This document shows, one piece after another, positions 1 to 7,806 of a DNA stretch of 64,000 bases. The stretch is taken from positions 868,001-932,000 of the forward strand of contig NZ_SDLR01000003.1 in the NCBI RefSeq assembly GCF_004522215.1, written 5' to 3'. How positions within the stretch are numbered: position 1 is the stretch's first letter; each line of letters starts with the position of its first letter. The notes beneath the pieces are model-generated. The model did no database searches. It was given only the letters and a program-made list of their open reading frames with translations, and had not been told where the DNA came from. The position numbers and the translations under genes were made by a program. This stretch comes from Ammoniphilus sp. YIM 78166 (lineage in GTDB: Bacteria > Bacillota > Bacilli > Aneurinibacillales > RAOX-1).

Positions 1-648
1 TGTAAAGGTTAATAGGACAAGAGCCTCGTATTTAGGCATAGGCCGAAGCTTTAGCGTGACTTCACTCATAACAGCTAGGGTTCCCATGGATCCAATAAAA
101 AGCTTATTCATATCATAGCCGGCTACATTTTTAACAACCTTACCGCCTGTACGAATGACTTCTCCATTGGGATAAACCAGCCGAAGACCAATGACCAAAT
201 CCCGAGCAGAGCCATATCTGCATCTTTTAGGACCGCTATCATTGGAAGCCATTACACCTCCGATGGTAGCCCATTCTGGCCAAGAGGGATCTAGGGGGAG
301 CATCTGCTTATTTTTGCGAAGATATTCTTGAATTACTTTTATTGTTGTCCCAGATTTCACCGTCAACGTCAGGTCCCCTTCTGAATATTCAACAACCCCC
401 CCATATTCTGACAATGACAGCACGAGGTCGGCATTAGGCTTGATACCGCCAAAGCCTCTCTTCGTTCCTCCCCCTTCAGGGATGACGCTCAGACCTTGTT
501 CATATGCGTAATGAAGTAAGGTAGATATTTGATCTTCTGATTTGGGATAAACCACAAGCGATCCATTATTTCCTAGCGGATGATAGTCTCCGACTTTTTT
601 TGAGATCTGCTCTTTCTCTAGTAAAGACTCCAATGTTGCTAACACCAT
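1..648 (-). CDS. glcE: Glycolate oxidase FAD-binding subunit GlcE-like, C-terminus beyond window
   Basis: Reading down from an ATG at 648, the protein has a PCMH-type FAD-binding fold: a PEGGGTKRGFGG flavin loop near residue 50, a GGVMASNDSGPKR stretch, and GGKVVKNVAGYDMNKLFIGS, the KNVAGYD signature of GlcE-type subunits. GlcE works with GlcD and the Fe-S subunit GlcF to oxidise glycolate (or another 2-hydroxyacid) to the 2-oxoacid, passing electrons to the quinone pool at the membrane. The gene runs off the left edge after 216 codons; I would expect glcF next. The GntR/FCD gene upstream on the same strand is a plausible local regulator. The substrate is inferred from family only and another hydroxyacid is possible. 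Confidence 0.78.
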   Translation of the reverse strand, partial: MVLATLESLLEKEQISKKVGDYHPLGNNGSLVVYPKSEDQISTLLHYAYEQGLSVIPEGGGTKRGFGGIKPNADLVLSLSEYGGVVEYSEGDLTLTVKSGTTIKVIQEYLRKNKQMLPLDPSWPEWATIGGVMASNDSGPKRCRYGSARDLVIGLRLVYPNGEVIRTGGKVVKNVAGYDMNKLFIGSMGTLAVMSEVTLKLRPMPKYEALVLLTFT

Positions 649-672
649 AACTCACACCCTCTCCTCTGACGA

Positions 673-760
673 CGAATTCTATTACAGTTTGTATTACAGT
701 CGCTTTCTAGTCTGCTAGCCTATCCTGTATACTTATCAGATATGTGATATGTGATATGAA
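673..760. promoter_or_regulatory. Repeated motifs upstream of the glcE-like gene
   Basis: This 229-base gap between the glcE-like gene and the GntR gene holds two direct copies of ATTACAGT (681-688 and 693-700, 12 bp apart) and three tandem 7-mers GATATG(T/A) at 739-759. They sit where operators of the neighbouring FCD/GntR regulator would be expected. They do not match the palindromic TGGT-type sites common for this family, so the operator role is only a guess. Confidence 0.25.
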
Positions 761-877
761 AAGTCTGCCTTATTAGACATTTTATTTGTCACACTAGACT
801 TTGTCAATGTATTATAACAAACATTCAAAAGTAATCATTGTTATATTTTTTGCAAATAGAATGGGCTTTTGCCCATT

Positions 878-1579
878 CTATTTTGTCTGTAAACGATTCA
901 GCAAACTCTCAACATACGTCAAGTGTTCTATAACACTTGCTCGTGCCTCGGAAGGGCGTCCTTCTTTAATTGCTGAGTAAATATTTTCATGTTGTACCAC
1001 GATTTCGCGGGTAAGCTGAGGGTCCTCCATGATGATTTGGTGACAGCCCTTAATGGCAATCTTCATGGTTGAAGAAATGGTCTCGAGCAACAGGACCAAT
1101 ACTTCGTTTTTAGTTGCCTTAGCAATCGCTAGGTGAAATTCATAGTCCGCTTTCCATCCTTCTATTGTTTTTGCTTCTTTAATTTGATCCATCTGTGTTC
1201 TAATCCGATGAATATCCTCTGGATCACGGGCTTGAGCTGCCATTTCCGCAATTCCAGCTTCAAGAATCTTTCTTACATTAAAAAGCTTATGTATATCCGT
1301 TTGGTTCAATAACCGGATTTCATCAAATATCCGTGAGTAATCATACGATTTAACGTAAGTTCCTTCACCCCGCCGCACATCTACTAAACCCTTCCCCTTT
1401 AGGGTGGTAATGGCATCCCGTATCGCTGTTCGGCCAACATTAAATAAATCACAAAGTTCACGTACGGAGGGAAGTTTTTCACCTGGCTGCACTTTTCCTG
1501 TTTCAATCCATTCCTGAAGCTGATCAGCTACAAGTTCGGATATTTTCTTGTTGGAAATTTTTTGGATTTCTAGATCCAT
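878..1579 (-). CDS. FCD-domain GntR family transcriptional regulator
   Basis: An N-terminal winged helix of GntR type (residues about 8-70, with PSVRELCDLFNVGRTAIRDAI as the helix-turn-helix) is followed by an all-helical FCD ligand-binding domain (about 90-225) with the usual acidic and histidine residues that bind metal and organic acid. This is the FadR/GlcC/LldR subfamily, which senses glycolate, lactate, pyruvate or related acids. It is transcribed toward the glcE-like gene, which suggests local control of that operon. I prefer the ATG at 1579, with GGGAG 11 bases upstream. A GTG at 1591 would add four residues, but it lies almost on top of the Shine-Dalgarno. Confidence 0.85.
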   Translation of the reverse strand: MDLEIQKISNKKISELVADQLQEWIETGKVQPGEKLPSVRELCDLFNVGRTAIRDAITTLKGKGLVDVRRGEGTYVKSYDYSRIFDEIRLLNQTDIHKLFNVRKILEAGIAEMAAQARDPEDIHRIRTQMDQIKEAKTIEGWKADYEFHLAIAKATKNEVLVLLLETISSTMKIAIKGCHQIIMEDPQLTREIVVQHENIYSAIKEGRPSEARASVIEHLTYVESLLNRLQTK

Positions 1580-1721
1580 AGTTCCATACACTCCCGTTCA
1601 GTAATCATTCTGTTTCTTCCCATCTTACCTGATACGATAGTGAATCTCCATGAGAACATATTTTTGTTAATGATTTCATCGATGGTATAATTTTCTCAGA
1701 GCAAATGGGAGGGAATAAATC

Positions 1722-2879
1722 ATGGTCATTGATTACTTTGTCCGAAATGAGAACGAGGCCTCTCTCGTGAAAAGAGCAGATGAATTGGCCATCATCCTTT
1801 CTCAACGAGCAGAAAAGCACGACATAGAAGGTTCATTTCCATTCGACAATTTCGCGGATCTTAAGAAAGCCGGTTACTTAAAACTCACTGTTCCTAAGAA
1901 ATACGGCGGTGAGGAGATTTCTCTATATGAATTGTTGCTAGTACAAGAGCGTTTGGCTCGCGGCGACGGCTCTACGGCCCTAGCGGTAGGCTGGCACCTA
2001 GGTCTAGTCCATCACTATCGCCATACCTTAACTTGGCCAGAGCCTTTGTTTGCGCAATTTTGTCATAAGGTTGTCCAGGATGGGGCCATGATTAATCACT
2101 TTTCGAGTGAAAGAGGGACGGGCAGTCCCACACGGGGAGGTAAACCCGAAACAGTTGCCATCCGCGTGGACGGCGGTTGGAGTATTACAGGACGGAAGAC
2201 CTTTAGTACTCTAAGTCCTATTCTGGATCAATTTATTGTTAGTGCCTATATTGAAGAGTCAGATGAAGTTGGGCTATTTTATGTACAAAAGCAAGAAGGA
2301 GTATCCATTGAAGAAACTTGGAACACCCTAGGAATGCGTGCAACTGGGAGTCACGACCTTTTGCTTCACCAGGTGTTTGTACCGCAAGAGGGCTTTATTC
2401 GAAAAAAAACGGAACAGAAACGAGATGGCGATGGCTGGTTACTTCATATTCCTGCTTGCTACCTCGGCATTGCCTTTGCTGCTCGTGACTATGCCTTAGC
2501 TTTCGCCCGGTCGTATCAGCCAAACAGTCTTACAGTACCCATTGCAGAAGTATCACATATTCAGCAACAAATTGGATTAGTGGAAGAATCCTTAATGACT
2601 GCCCGAACCCTCCTTTATTCTGTAGCGGATCGATGGGATAGTCAGCCTGAGTTGCGACTTACCCTTCAACCCGAACTGGGACTGGCCAAAAAAGTTGCCA
2701 CAAACCAAGCGATACAAGTTGTCGACTTGGCCATGAGGATTGTGGGCGGTTCAAGCCTATCCAAAAGCTTGCCTCTTGAACGTTGGTACCGAGATGTCAG
2801 GGCGGGGCTCCACAATCCTCCTATGGACGATAGTGTGATGAAGCTCCTCGCGCGGCGGGCTATTGAAGAAGATCGTTAA
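1722..2879 (+). CDS. Acyl-CoA dehydrogenase family flavoprotein
   Basis: The 385-residue product has the acyl-CoA dehydrogenase layout: N-terminal helical domain (about 1-120), central beta domain with a WSITGRKTFST motif and WNTLGMRATGSHD flavin-contact segment (about 150-235), and a C-terminal four-helix bundle ending in MRIVGGSSLSKSLPLERWYRDVRAGLHNPP. The last motif places it nearer the SfnB/DszC-like monooxygenase or short-chain branch than classical beta-oxidation enzymes. Start is supported by GGGAGGG nine bases before the ATG. It is divergent from the GntR gene and alone on its strand, followed by a hairpin at 2925. No electron-transfer flavoprotein gene is adjacent, and the substrate is unknown. 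Confidence 0.8.
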   Translation: MVIDYFVRNENEASLVKRADELAIILSQRAEKHDIEGSFPFDNFADLKKAGYLKLTVPKKYGGEEISLYELLLVQERLARGDGSTALAVGWHLGLVHHYRHTLTWPEPLFAQFCHKVVQDGAMINHFSSERGTGSPTRGGKPETVAIRVDGGWSITGRKTFSTLSPILDQFIVSAYIEESDEVGLFYVQKQEGVSIEETWNTLGMRATGSHDLLLHQVFVPQEGFIRKKTEQKRDGDGWLLHIPACYLGIAFAARDYALAFARSYQPNSLTVPIAEVSHIQQQIGLVEESLMTARTLLYSVADRWDSQPELRLTLQPELGLAKKVATNQAIQVVDLAMRIVGGSSLSKSLPLERWYRDVRAGLHNPPMDDSVMKLLARRAIEEDR

Positions 2880-2924
2880 CCAAACAAGTTGACTCAAGAC
2901 ATCAAGTTGGGTTCAATCAGGAAA

Positions 2925-2950
2925 AGGCTGTTCCCTAAAGGGACAGCCTC
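2925..2950. terminator. Hairpin between convergent genes
   Basis: AGGCTGTTCCC-TAAA-GGGACAGCCT forms a stem with one bulge. It lies between the ends of the acyl-CoA dehydrogenase gene and the GDYXXLXY gene and could serve both strands. There is no strong T-tract. Confidence 0.5.
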
Positions 2951-2964
2951 ATTACTGGTTAAAC

Positions 2965-3741
2965 TTATTTTTCCAGAAGGATTTCTCCTGTTTTGGCGTC
3001 TAGAATGACCTGAACTAGTCGTTCTTCTTGAGGGTCTGCCTTATCGCCGTAGATGGTGATGTCTGCGACCCATACCGGTTGTTCTCTGCCCTCATATTGG
3101 TCAAATAACCTCGTATGAACAATTTGTATATGCGAGCCCTTAGAATCAAAGTGCTTATAAATTTGCTCCTGTATTTCCCATTGCGTCATGACTCCGGTAG
3201 CGATGAAGGTTAAACTGGAAAGATTTTGTCCCCATGGAGCAACCTTGACGATGACGTCAAACTGACCTCTTTTATCTTCAAGCTCTTTTCCTGTCCCTTC
3301 TGGGACATAATATCGTTCAAATCCATATAGGACCCGTACCGATTGGATTCGAGTGTTTTCTTGTTTTTCGGGGTCCCAGTACTCCGACACATAATTAATC
3401 TTACCTTTCAAAATGACCTCATTCTCTGACACAGAGGGCTTTTTTAAGTGAGCGGAGACGAGCTGATGATAGTTGCCCTCCTGCCTAACGACCACCCAAA
3501 GCTTATCTCCGCGTTTAGGTTTATTCTGTCCCTGTATAGCTAGGTAAGAAGCAGGAATATCACTAATTTCATAGTTTAAGATCACATAATCTCCATAGAG
3601 GAGGTCTCTTGGATCCACAGGGGCCGTTTTTAGTCGCACTTCTTGCCCTATCCATTCAACCGCATACTGGGAAACGGCCATATAACAAAGGACGAAGACC
3701 TGTAAGAGTACAAAGATAATAAATTTTTTCTTCAAAATCAT
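2965..3741 (-). CDS. GDYXXLXY domain membrane-anchored protein
   Basis: The protein has one N-terminal membrane helix (about residues 5-23) followed by an extracytoplasmic domain with DPRDLLYGDYVILNYEIS, the GDYxxLxY signature. The C-terminal third (VWVADITIYGD, VQVILDAKTGEILLEK) resembles a PepSY-like fold. Its function is unknown. The family is routinely encoded beside DUF2157 membrane proteins, as here: the upstream gene stops two bases before this ATG, so the two are translationally coupled. The ATG at 3741 is chosen over an in-frame start at 3792 because GGGGAGAAG precedes it and the longer form would overlap the upstream gene. Confidence 0.8.
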   Translation of the reverse strand: MILKKKFIIFVLLQVFVLCYMAVSQYAVEWIGQEVRLKTAPVDPRDLLYGDYVILNYEISDIPASYLAIQGQNKPKRGDKLWVVVRQEGNYHQLVSAHLKKPSVSENEVILKGKINYVSEYWDPEKQENTRIQSVRVLYGFERYYVPEGTGKELEDKRGQFDVIVKVAPWGQNLSSLTFIATGVMTQWEIQEQIYKHFDSKGSHIQIVHTRLFDQYEGREQPVWVADITIYGDKADPQEERLVQVILDAKTGEILLEK

Positions 3742-3743
3742 GA

Positions 3744-4934
3744 CTACTTCTCCCCCTTTGTCATCCACTGACTTCGTCGGCGCAAAAACCAATGGATACC
3801 AAACAAGAGAAGACCGCCGATAAGGAAGAAAATGGACTTATCAAGGAAATCCCAAGCTAATTGTACATATCCGATAAAACTGCTTAGCATAAAGAGAAAA
3901 ACCCCAAGCTTCGAGACACTAGAATTCCCTTCTTGATCCCCCAAGAATATAAGACCAGAAGAATAAACAAACAAGATCACCAAATAAGCAAGGTCTGCGT
4001 ATGTGAAGAAGAACAGGGGCAAAAACAGAAGCATTGGCAACCATTTTGCTTTCAGCCCACGACTTAACCAAATAGCAAGAAAAACTAAAATACTGAACAA
4101 GGGCAAATAAAGGAAAGGATTAGCTAGAAACGCTGACTCTTGATAAATATGCTCATGGAGAAAAACCATAAATACAGTAAATATAAAGCTAAAGATGGCC
4201 GGCCAGGCAAGAAAACCTTGGGCCATAGGCCGTTTACCTAACGCTAGGCCAACGACGTAGAGGAAGAAGAAAATTAAAGTAATCCACGACCAAGCCATAT
4301 CGCTAGTTATTAACAGAAAAATTGATTGAATCCCAATCGAAAAGGATAGTATCCAACCAGCATATTCATGCTTCGTATGGTAAGAATAGATACCTAATCC
4401 AAGTATGGTTAGAATAAAAAGCAGCCAGCTCACATGATCAAAAGAAGCGATGGAATAAATTTGCCCCCCCAACAATAAGGCACTGGAGAGCAGGTAAAAG
4501 AAGGTGCGACGAAATAGATACAGTGTTCCTAGAGCGGCTAGTGACCATAAAACAAACACCGTAGCATCATAAGCAATAAGATGAAACATCTGCCCAATTA
4601 AGATCACACTTGCTCCAAAGGATACGACACCTAATCCTATTAGACCTTGCCCTACCCAACTTATCTGCCCCCTCACAAATCCAGTAGCATAAAACCCCAC
4701 CGTGGTTGCTATCAAAAGGATAAGTCTTGCTATATCTGGAATTCCATTCCAGTTTGACGCTACAAACGTAAGCAAACTTAATCCAATAAGTACGGATGCC
4801 AATATGGGGAGCAATTGAGAGATGCGGCGCGGTGACTCGGGATATAGCTTTATAATTTCTTCCAATTGTTCAGGGGAGATAATGTTTTTTTCCACCCAGA
4901 CAGACCCTTCACGCCTAAGCCACTTATCTGTCAT
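3744..4934 (-). CDS. DUF2157 polytopic membrane protein
   Basis: The 396-residue product starts with a short soluble segment containing ISPEQLEEIIKLYP (the DUF2157 N-terminal helices), followed by about twelve predicted transmembrane segments rich in Leu, Ile and Phe. The family has no established biochemical role; it commonly pairs with GDYXXLXY proteins in one operon, as seen here. The second ATG (4934) is preferred because GAGAGGA lies seven bases before it, while the ATG at 4940 directly abuts that purine run. Confidence 0.8.
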   Translation of the reverse strand: MTDKWLRREGSVWVEKNIISPEQLEEIIKLYPESPRRISQLLPILASVLIGLSLLTFVASNWNGIPDIARLILLIATTVGFYATGFVRGQISWVGQGLIGLGVVSFGASVILIGQMFHLIAYDATVFVLWSLAALGTLYLFRRTFFYLLSSALLLGGQIYSIASFDHVSWLLFILTILGLGIYSYHTKHEYAGWILSFSIGIQSIFLLITSDMAWSWITLIFFFLYVVGLALGKRPMAQGFLAWPAIFSFIFTVFMVFLHEHIYQESAFLANPFLYLPLFSILVFLAIWLSRGLKAKWLPMLLFLPLFFFTYADLAYLVILFVYSSGLIFLGDQEGNSSVSKLGVFLFMLSSFIGYVQLAWDFLDKSIFFLIGGLLLFGIHWFLRRRSQWMTKGEK

Positions 4935-5036
4935 ATTCATTCCTCTCTTTCAGCAATATTCTTGCTCTACCTTCATTTTATCAGTATTGGAAGATCAGGA
5001 TAGTACCAACTTTTTGTGGTACCCATCCAATAGCCT

Positions 5037-5075
5037 AAAAAAGAGTGTCCAAACCATGGTTTGGACACTCTTTTT
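5037..5075 (-). terminator. Strong intrinsic terminator after hisJ
   Basis: A perfect stem AAGAGTGTCCAAAC with a CATG loop, flanked by A and T runs, lies immediately downstream of the hisJ stop codon on the minus strand. Confidence 0.88.
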
Positions 5076-5078
5076 GGA

Positions 5079-5903
5079 TTACAGGGAAACTAGATACCTC
5101 TTCTTCTCTTTAAAATACGCCCAATGCTTAAAACCAATTTCTTTCAGGCGCTTGCGTACCAGCTCAAACTCATCTCCTACACGATCTGGTACATGGGCAT
5201 CAGAACCAAACGTAACCGTCCCGCCATAATGCTTTACTAATTCTAATATGTCATCGGCAGGGTACCAACCGCCTGCGTCTTTTGTCTTCCCCGACGTATT
5301 GATTTCAAGAGCGATATCATACTCCGCAATGATTTTCACGGTTTTTTCTACCGCAGCCGTTTGAATGGATGAAAAAGCAGGATAAAACCCTTTCATAGCA
5401 TCAATATGCCCCAGGATTTGAAACATCCCACTCTGGGCGGATCGCTCAATTAGCGAATAATACGTTTCTTTTGTTCGCACCTTTTCTTGCTCCGTTAATC
5501 CTTCCCACCGATCTTTTTTGAATATATTGATTCCGTCCACATGATGTACAGAACCAATGATAAAATCAAACGGATACTGATCAAAATGCCGTCGGTATCT
5601 TTCCACATGCTCTGGGAAAAAGTCCGATTCAATACCAAGTAATACGTCTATCTTTCCCTTATACTTTTGCTTCAGCAGCAATACCTCTTCCACATAATTG
5701 GCAAATTCGCTTCGCGCCATGGCAATGTGAGGATAAGGCTGGTCTTCCTCCGCTGAAAAATAAGGAGAATGATCGGAAATCCCAATCATATCTAACCCTT
5801 TTTCAATAGCAGCTTGAATATAATCTTCGATTTGCCCCTCCGCATGTCCACAACGCTGATGATGAGTATGGTAATCAAACTTGATATTATGGTCTTCGCC
5901 CAT
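5079..5903 (-). CDS. hisJ: Histidinol-phosphatase (PHP family)
   Basis: HisJ hydrolyses L-histidinol phosphate to histidinol in histidine synthesis. The 274-residue protein carries the PHP metal-site motifs in order: DYHTHHQRCGHAEG near the N-terminus, GISDHSPY, GIESDF, GSVHHVDG, LGHIDAMK and a C-terminal GSDAHVPDRVG, supplying the His/Asp/Glu ligands of a trinuclear metal centre. Length fits the HisJ/YtvP family. The ATG at 5903 has AGAGGTG six bases upstream; a longer in-frame start at 5969 lacks this support. No other his gene is nearby, as usual for hisJ in Bacillales. Confidence 0.88.
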   Translation of the reverse strand: MGEDHNIKFDYHTHHQRCGHAEGQIEDYIQAAIEKGLDMIGISDHSPYFSAEEDQPYPHIAMARSEFANYVEEVLLLKQKYKGKIDVLLGIESDFFPEHVERYRRHFDQYPFDFIIGSVHHVDGINIFKKDRWEGLTEQEKVRTKETYYSLIERSAQSGMFQILGHIDAMKGFYPAFSSIQTAAVEKTVKIIAEYDIALEINTSGKTKDAGGWYPADDILELVKHYGGTVTFGSDAHVPDRVGDEFELVRKRLKEIGFKHWAYFKEKKRYLVSL

Positions 5904-6007
5904 CGTTTTCACCTCTGTACATAAGTTACTTCGTTTATTCTTTGAATATACTTGTGGAAAATAATTCAAACTAAAGTATATCTAATTTCTTGATGGAGGG
6001 AAATCGT

Positions 6008-6166
6008 ATGCAACAAGTTTTTCGTACAGGAGATAAAGCCCCAGTGGATGGGATGTATATCTGTGAAAATAATGGAATGGAAAAATCTTTTCATGAAGGC
6101 GAAACCTTTGATACTTGTCCTGTGACTTGGAAGAACACAACCTGGAGAAAAAAAGAAGATCAATAA
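6008..6166 (+). CDS. YjzC-like small protein
   Basis: A 52-codon ORF begins with ATG eight bases after GGAGGG. The product (MQQVFRTGDKAPVDGMYIC... ending WRKKEDQ) matches the short YjzC-type pattern: a TGDKAP...G.Y.C start, then FxEGETFDTCPVTWKN with a second Cys. These small Bacillales proteins are of unknown function and some are linked to sporulation. The two Cys residues about 27 apart could bind metal. A hairpin terminator follows within 12 bases, confirming a stand-alone gene. Confidence 0.8.
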   Translation: MQQVFRTGDKAPVDGMYICENNGMEKSFHEGETFDTCPVTWKNTTWRKKEDQ

Positions 6167-6177
6167 CTGAACAAAGA

Positions 6178-6208
6178 AAAAGGGTATGGCATCGCACATA
6201 CCCTTTTT
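6178..6208 (+). terminator. Terminator of the YjzC-like gene
   Basis: AAAGGGTATG and CATACCCTTT form a 10-bp stem with an 8-base loop and a T-run, 11 bases after the stop codon. Confidence 0.85.
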
Positions 6209-6223
6209 CATGTCAATTCTTTT

Positions 6224-7375
6224 TTATTTGGTACGAGTTTGGCCATCCGCTGCACTTCGGTTCTTAGGAAGCGCCTCATTCATGATCGTTTGAATATCAG
6301 TTGTGATTCCATTTCCACTTGTTGTATCATGACTAAGGTTGGCACGGACACGATCCATTGCCTGGATAGCACGATTACTGAAAACCGTAAAGACTTGTAC
6401 GTTATTTCCTATTACACCTCTTACAAGATTTCGGGCATATTCAATGTCAGAGGTATTGGCCCTTTGTGTATTAGCAATTCCCGCTCCTCTAGTTCCCATC
6501 CCTGCACCAGTACCGAAGCCAGCACCCCGCCCAGTTCCGCCGGCGCCGCCAGTGAAACCACCGGTCATCCCAGCTCCTGTGCCTCTAGTACCTGCTCCCA
6601 TACCAACACCGGCACCAAGGCCAGTTCGGTCGGTACCACCAGTGAAACCACCAGTCATCCCAGCGCCTGTGCCTCTAGTACCTGCTCCCATGCCAACACC
6701 GGCACCAAGGCCAGTTCCGCCGGCACCGCCAGTGAAATCACCAGTCATCCCAGCACCTGTACCTCCTCTAGTACCCGCTCCCATGCCAACGCCGGCACCA
6801 AGACCAGTTCCTCCGGCACCGCCAAAGAAACCACCGGTCATCCCAGCGCCTGTGCCTCCTCTAGTACCCGCTCCCATGCCAACGCCGGCACCAAAGCCAG
6901 TTCCGCCGGCACCGCCAAAGAAACCACCGGTCATCCCAGCGCCTGTGCCTCCTCTAGTACCCGCTCCCATGCCAACGCCGGCACCAAAGCCAGTTCCGCC
7001 TGTCATCCCTGTACCGGTATTATATCCCGTTGTTCCAGCTCCACGAGTTCTATCAATGGAGGCATCTAGAGATTGACCAAGGATTACGGTATCTCCTAGA
7101 ACTAACACTCGGATTCCAGGGACTCCTGCAGAAGCAATATGTGACTCTAAGAAGGAGGAAATCCCAGTAGCTGCCTGACCGCCTTGATTTTGGTTGTTGA
7201 GGACATTATTAACATTAGTGTTGCCACGTGTTCCAAAGAAACCATTATTTTGTTGGGTATTCGTGTTTGTTCGAGTGGTAGCGTTGTCGTTTCCAGCCTG
7301 GTGATATCCACACGCAGACAAAACCGTAAACGCGCAAAGAAGGCTGGCAGAAGTTTTGAATAGTTTATTATTCAT
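6224..7375 (-). CDS. YhcN/YlaJ-type sporulation lipoprotein with glycine-rich repeats
   Basis: The N-terminus is a lipoprotein signal (LLCAFTVLSACG, Cys about residue 21). A short domain with SFLESHIASAGVPGIRVLVLGDTVILG is followed by a long low-complexity insert, and the C-terminus (SDIEYARNLVRGVIGNNVQVFTVFSNRAIQAMDRVRANL) resembles the YhcN/YlaJ spore lipoprotein domain. Those proteins sit in the spore membrane or coat and assist germination. The insert comprises about five near-perfect 30-31 residue units of TG(F/L)GAGVGMGAGTRG..GAGMTGGF.GG plus degenerate flanks, dominated by Gly, Ala, Thr and Met. Start is the ATG at 7375 with GGAGG seven bases before it. The repeats split what is normally one compact domain, so the copy number probably varies between strains. 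Confidence 0.8.
   Translation of the reverse strand: MNNKLFKTSASLLCAFTVLSACGYHQAGNDNATTRTNTNTQQNNGFFGTRGNTNVNNVLNNQNQGGQAATGISSFLESHIASAGVPGIRVLVLGDTVILGQSLDASIDRTRGAGTTGYNTGTGMTGGTGFGAGVGMGAGTRGGTGAGMTGGFFGGAGGTGFGAGVGMGAGTRGGTGAGMTGGFFGGAGGTGLGAGVGMGAGTRGGTGAGMTGDFTGGAGGTGLGAGVGMGAGTRGTGAGMTGGFTGGTDRTGLGAGVGMGAGTRGTGAGMTGGFTGGAGGTGRGAGFGTGAGMGTRGAGIANTQRANTSDIEYARNLVRGVIGNNVQVFTVFSNRAIQAMDRVRANLSHDTTSGNGITTDIQTIMNEALPKNRSAADGQTRTK
6490..7020 (-). repeat. Coding tandem repeats, about 93-bp units
   Basis: Five near-identical 90-93 bp units plus degenerate ends encode the glycine-rich insert of the spore lipoprotein. Units differ by a missing GGT codon and by the F/L/R variants after TG. High identity between units suggests recent expansion. 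Confidence 0.85.
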
Positions 7376-7502
7376 ACTTACCTCCACTTTTAATTGGTGT
7401 TTACCAGAAAACATCACGAGCTCGTGATGGACATGGCAATAGCTATAGTGTTTATAAAAGCAGGGGTACTTCATGCCCTTTAGACTTCACCATTTTCTTA
7501 CA

Positions 7503-7709
7503 AAAAAGCACCTACCTGTCTAAATACAGGCCTCTTTCGGACACAGCAACCCATCAAAGAGCTCCAACCTGTCCAAATACAGTCCTCATTGGGACACTGC
7601 AGCTCAAAAAGACCTCCTGCATGTCCAAATACAGGCCTCATTCGGACACAGCATCGCAAAAAGGTCTCCAATCTGTCCAAAAACAGGCCTCATCATGCCC
7701 TCAAAAGTG
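7503..7709. repeat. 52-bp intergenic tandem array (array 1)
   Basis: Four copies of a unit start TGTCC at 7517 (as TGTCT), 7570, 7622 and 7674, spaced 53, 52 and 52 bp. Each of the first three has TGTCC, 17 bases containing AGGCCT (or AGTCCT), then GGACA, followed by a 25-base spacer. The fourth is degenerate after AGGCCTCAT. It lies between the mqnD terminator and the spore lipoprotein gene. A 60-codon ORF across it is an artefact of the repeat. The architecture matches the larger array at 29461. Confidence 0.85.
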
Positions 7710-7755
7710 ATCTACCTCGTCTGACTCTTTGCACCCCCAATATCCATTACATAAC

Positions 7756-7804
7756 AAAAAGGCTACCTCCAAGATCCTCAATGGAACCTTTAAGATAGCC
7801 TTTG
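7756..7804 (-). terminator. Terminator of the mqnB-mqnD operon
   Basis: On the minus strand AAAGGCTA and TAGCCTTTTT close a long imperfect hairpin just downstream of the mqnD stop codon. Confidence 0.75.
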
Positions 7805-7806
7805 TA

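Noticed and set aside
1605..1820. Minus-strand ORF of 71 codons overlapping the acyl-CoA dehydrogenase start
   Set aside because: It is a shadow of the dehydrogenase gene and the intergenic region, without ribosome site or recognisable features.
6239..7076. Two long plus-strand ORFs opposite the spore lipoprotein (Ser/Thr/Ala- and Pro-rich)
   Set aside because: They are antisense shadows of the glycine-rich repeats. The minus-strand frame has a ribosome site, signal peptide and domain ends.
7498..7798. Short ORFs on both strands across array 1
   Set aside because: They follow the repeat units and lack start signals; the array is better explained as non-coding repeat.
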